Below, one piece after another: positions 63,173 through 64,000 of a DNA stretch of 64,000 nucleotides. This DNA comes from an uncultured Clostridium sp. GTDB taxonomy: Bacteria > Bacillota > Clostridia > TANB77 > CAG-508. Where the stretch lies: assembly GCA_900553755.1 (NCBI GenBank), contig USEX01000003.1, positions 10,438-74,437 of the forward strand, written 5' to 3'. A program made the position numbers and the translations under genes. How positions within the stretch are numbered: position 1 is the stretch's first letter; every line of letters starts with the position of its first letter. The notes under the pieces were generated by a model. It was not told the origin of the DNA, made no database searches, and saw only the letters and a list, made by a program, of their open reading frames with translations.

Positions 63173-63178
63173 CTTTTC

Positions 63179-63859
63179 TTATCCTATATCTAACATCTGT
63201 TCTTGATTTTCTTCCAATTCTGTTTTTAATTCTGGATACATTCTATCTAACGTCTCTTCTTTGCTTAATCTTTTTACTTCTTTACCTTCTATTTCATAAT
63301 AAATTGGTAGTTCTTCATATACGCTTTCTGGATTCTCATTATATTGTTTTGCCATTTTTTTTATATCTCTATGTTTATAGTGTGCATATGAAAGATTCCC
63401 ATTAAAGCAATCTCTTTCTGTTTCTTCATCCCAATATTGAATTTCTAATAATGGAAATAAGTGCGGATCTATATCTTTTAATCCGTCTATAAATTCATTA
63501 TTTAAATATACCATCTGATGTACTGCATTATATCCTGTATTCATTCTTTTTCTATGGTCTTTTGTGCTTTTTACAGTTAATAGCTTTGCTAACTCTTCTC
63601 TTATTTTCACTAGCTCCTCTTGCTTTGCTACAATCCTTAGACCAAAACAATCATCTATTTTCTTATCTCTTTCATAATTTAAATATGCAGATTTAAAACT
63701 TTTTATTCTACCAGTTATTTGTACATTTTCAGATATTAATTTTTTTGCTTTCATTCTTTCTATTGCGCTTCCTATCATTCCCAAACTAATTTCATATTCA
63801 TGCAATTGTTGCATGATATACTCATTATAGTCTTCTCTTATTACATTAATATCTCTCAA
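63179..63859 (-). CDS. Divergent RelA/SpoT-domain protein
   Basis: This 226-residue protein has a RelA/SpoT-type synthetase fold. ITGRIKSFKSAYLNYERDKKIDDCFGLRIVA matches the R-x-K-x-x-S ... D-x-x-G-x-R core; NTGYNAVHQMVYL takes the place of the xGYRSxH loop; LEIQYWDEETERDCFNG.LSYAHYK corresponds to the E-x-Q-I-x-T ... H-x-x-YK end. No hydrolase, TGS or ACT domain. It may make or bind (p)ppGpp or be a variant with another target. Start is TTG at 63859 after GAGGTG. Confidence 0.7.
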   Translation of the reverse strand: MRDINVIREDYNEYIMQQLHEYEISLGMIGSAIERMKAKKLISENVQITGRIKSFKSAYLNYERDKKIDDCFGLRIVAKQEELVKIREELAKLLTVKSTKDHRKRMNTGYNAVHQMVYLNNEFIDGLKDIDPHLFPLLEIQYWDEETERDCFNGNLSYAHYKHRDIKKMAKQYNENPESVYEELPIYYEIEGKEVKRLSKEETLDRMYPELKTELEENQEQMLDIG

Positions 63860-63889
63860 TAAATTTCACCTCTCTTTGTCAATGTTTTA

Positions 63890-63918
63890 ATTATAGCACA
63901 TATTGGATATTTTTTCAA
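63890..63918 (-). promoter_or_regulatory. Promoter of the RelA/SpoT-like gene
   Basis: On the minus strand TTGAAA (63913-63918), 17 nt, TATAAT (63890-63895), then a 30-nt leader. Confidence 0.7.
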
Positions 63919-63938
63919 GTTCAATTGCATTTTTGCTT

Positions 63939-64000
63939 TTGACATTATAATTCATTTGTGATAATGTCTTAATAAATCATTTGAGAAAATGTCTCAATTA
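63939..64000. repeat. 25-bp tandem repeats with an inverted partner, possible IS21-type end
   Basis: Two direct copies, TCATTTGTGATAATGTCT and TCATTTGAGAAAATGTCT (starting 63952 and 63977), are 25 bp apart. GACATTAT at 63941-63948 is the inverted match to ATAATGTC in copy 1. The array continues past the edge. IS21-family elements carry such repeated ends; no transposase lies within the window. Confidence 0.45.

Noticed and set aside
1..64000. CRISPR array, prophage or integrase
   Set aside because: No regularly spaced repeats, phage structural genes or recombinases were seen on either strand.

Overview
The window comes from a low-GC, endospore-forming Firmicute, most likely an uncultured gut-type Clostridia. 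Supporting signs are the strongly AT-rich DNA, AGGAGG-type ribosome binding sites, and sigma-A promoters that often read TTGACT-N17-TGCTATAAT. Sporulation genes are present: an uninterrupted sigK, spoIVB and cotJABC. The ribosomal proteins are Clostridia-like, for example zinc-binding S4 and S14. TAA, TAG and TGA all appear to act as ordinary stops.

Layout. 1-841: the start of an SNF2-type helicase that runs off the left edge. 0.9-3.9 kb: a metal-responsive unit of ArsR regulator, P1B ATPase and a Cys-rich membrane peptide, with a readable operator. 3.9-6.3 kb: tyrS, then mnmA. 6.3-9.7 kb: a surface-lipid-like operon of two GT8 glycosyltransferases and two PlsC-type acyltransferases that overlaps mnmA. 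9.8-14.4 kb: sigK, nagZ, a DUF368 (PopT-type) membrane protein and the tRNA wobble-uridine pair trhP/trmR. 14.5-14.66 kb: a possible small RNA. 14.8-21.6 kb: typA, an S1-domain protein, a cmk-plsC fusion, a P-loop/Asp23-like protein and a GT-C glycosyltransferase. 21.7-23.0 kb: a broken prepilin/FGE-domain gene. 23-27 kb: a family 2 glycosyltransferase, pnp, rpsO with a structured leader, and tRNA-Leu(CAA).

27.15-27.6 kb and 34.85-35.3 kb: two self-contained single-gene cassettes, visibly GC-richer than everything around them. Between them are a heterodimeric ABC exporter with a TetR regulator and perfect operator, a ComEC-like hydrolase with DUF3006, and ppaC. 35.3-46.8 kb: cotJABC, pyk, mscL with a zinc ribbon, small membrane and zinc-ribbon proteins, an M14 peptidase, a dNMP-kinase-like protein, spoIVB, a cyclophilin, disA and radA.

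46.8-63.1 kb: the fused S10-spc-alpha ribosomal cluster on the minus strand, rpsJ to rplQ, with secY, adk, map, infA, rpmJ and rpoA. rpmD (L30) is missing from its usual place. The cluster starts from a strong promoter and a long structured leader. 63.2-64.0 kb: a divergent RelA/SpoT-like protein and a set of 25-bp repeats resembling the end of an IS21-type element.

Most of the window is housekeeping. The parts most worth a second look are the two GC-rich cassettes, the broken prepilin/FGE gene, the candidate small RNA, the ribosomal leaders and the repeats at the right edge. I found no CRISPR array, prophage, integrase or reverse transcriptase.
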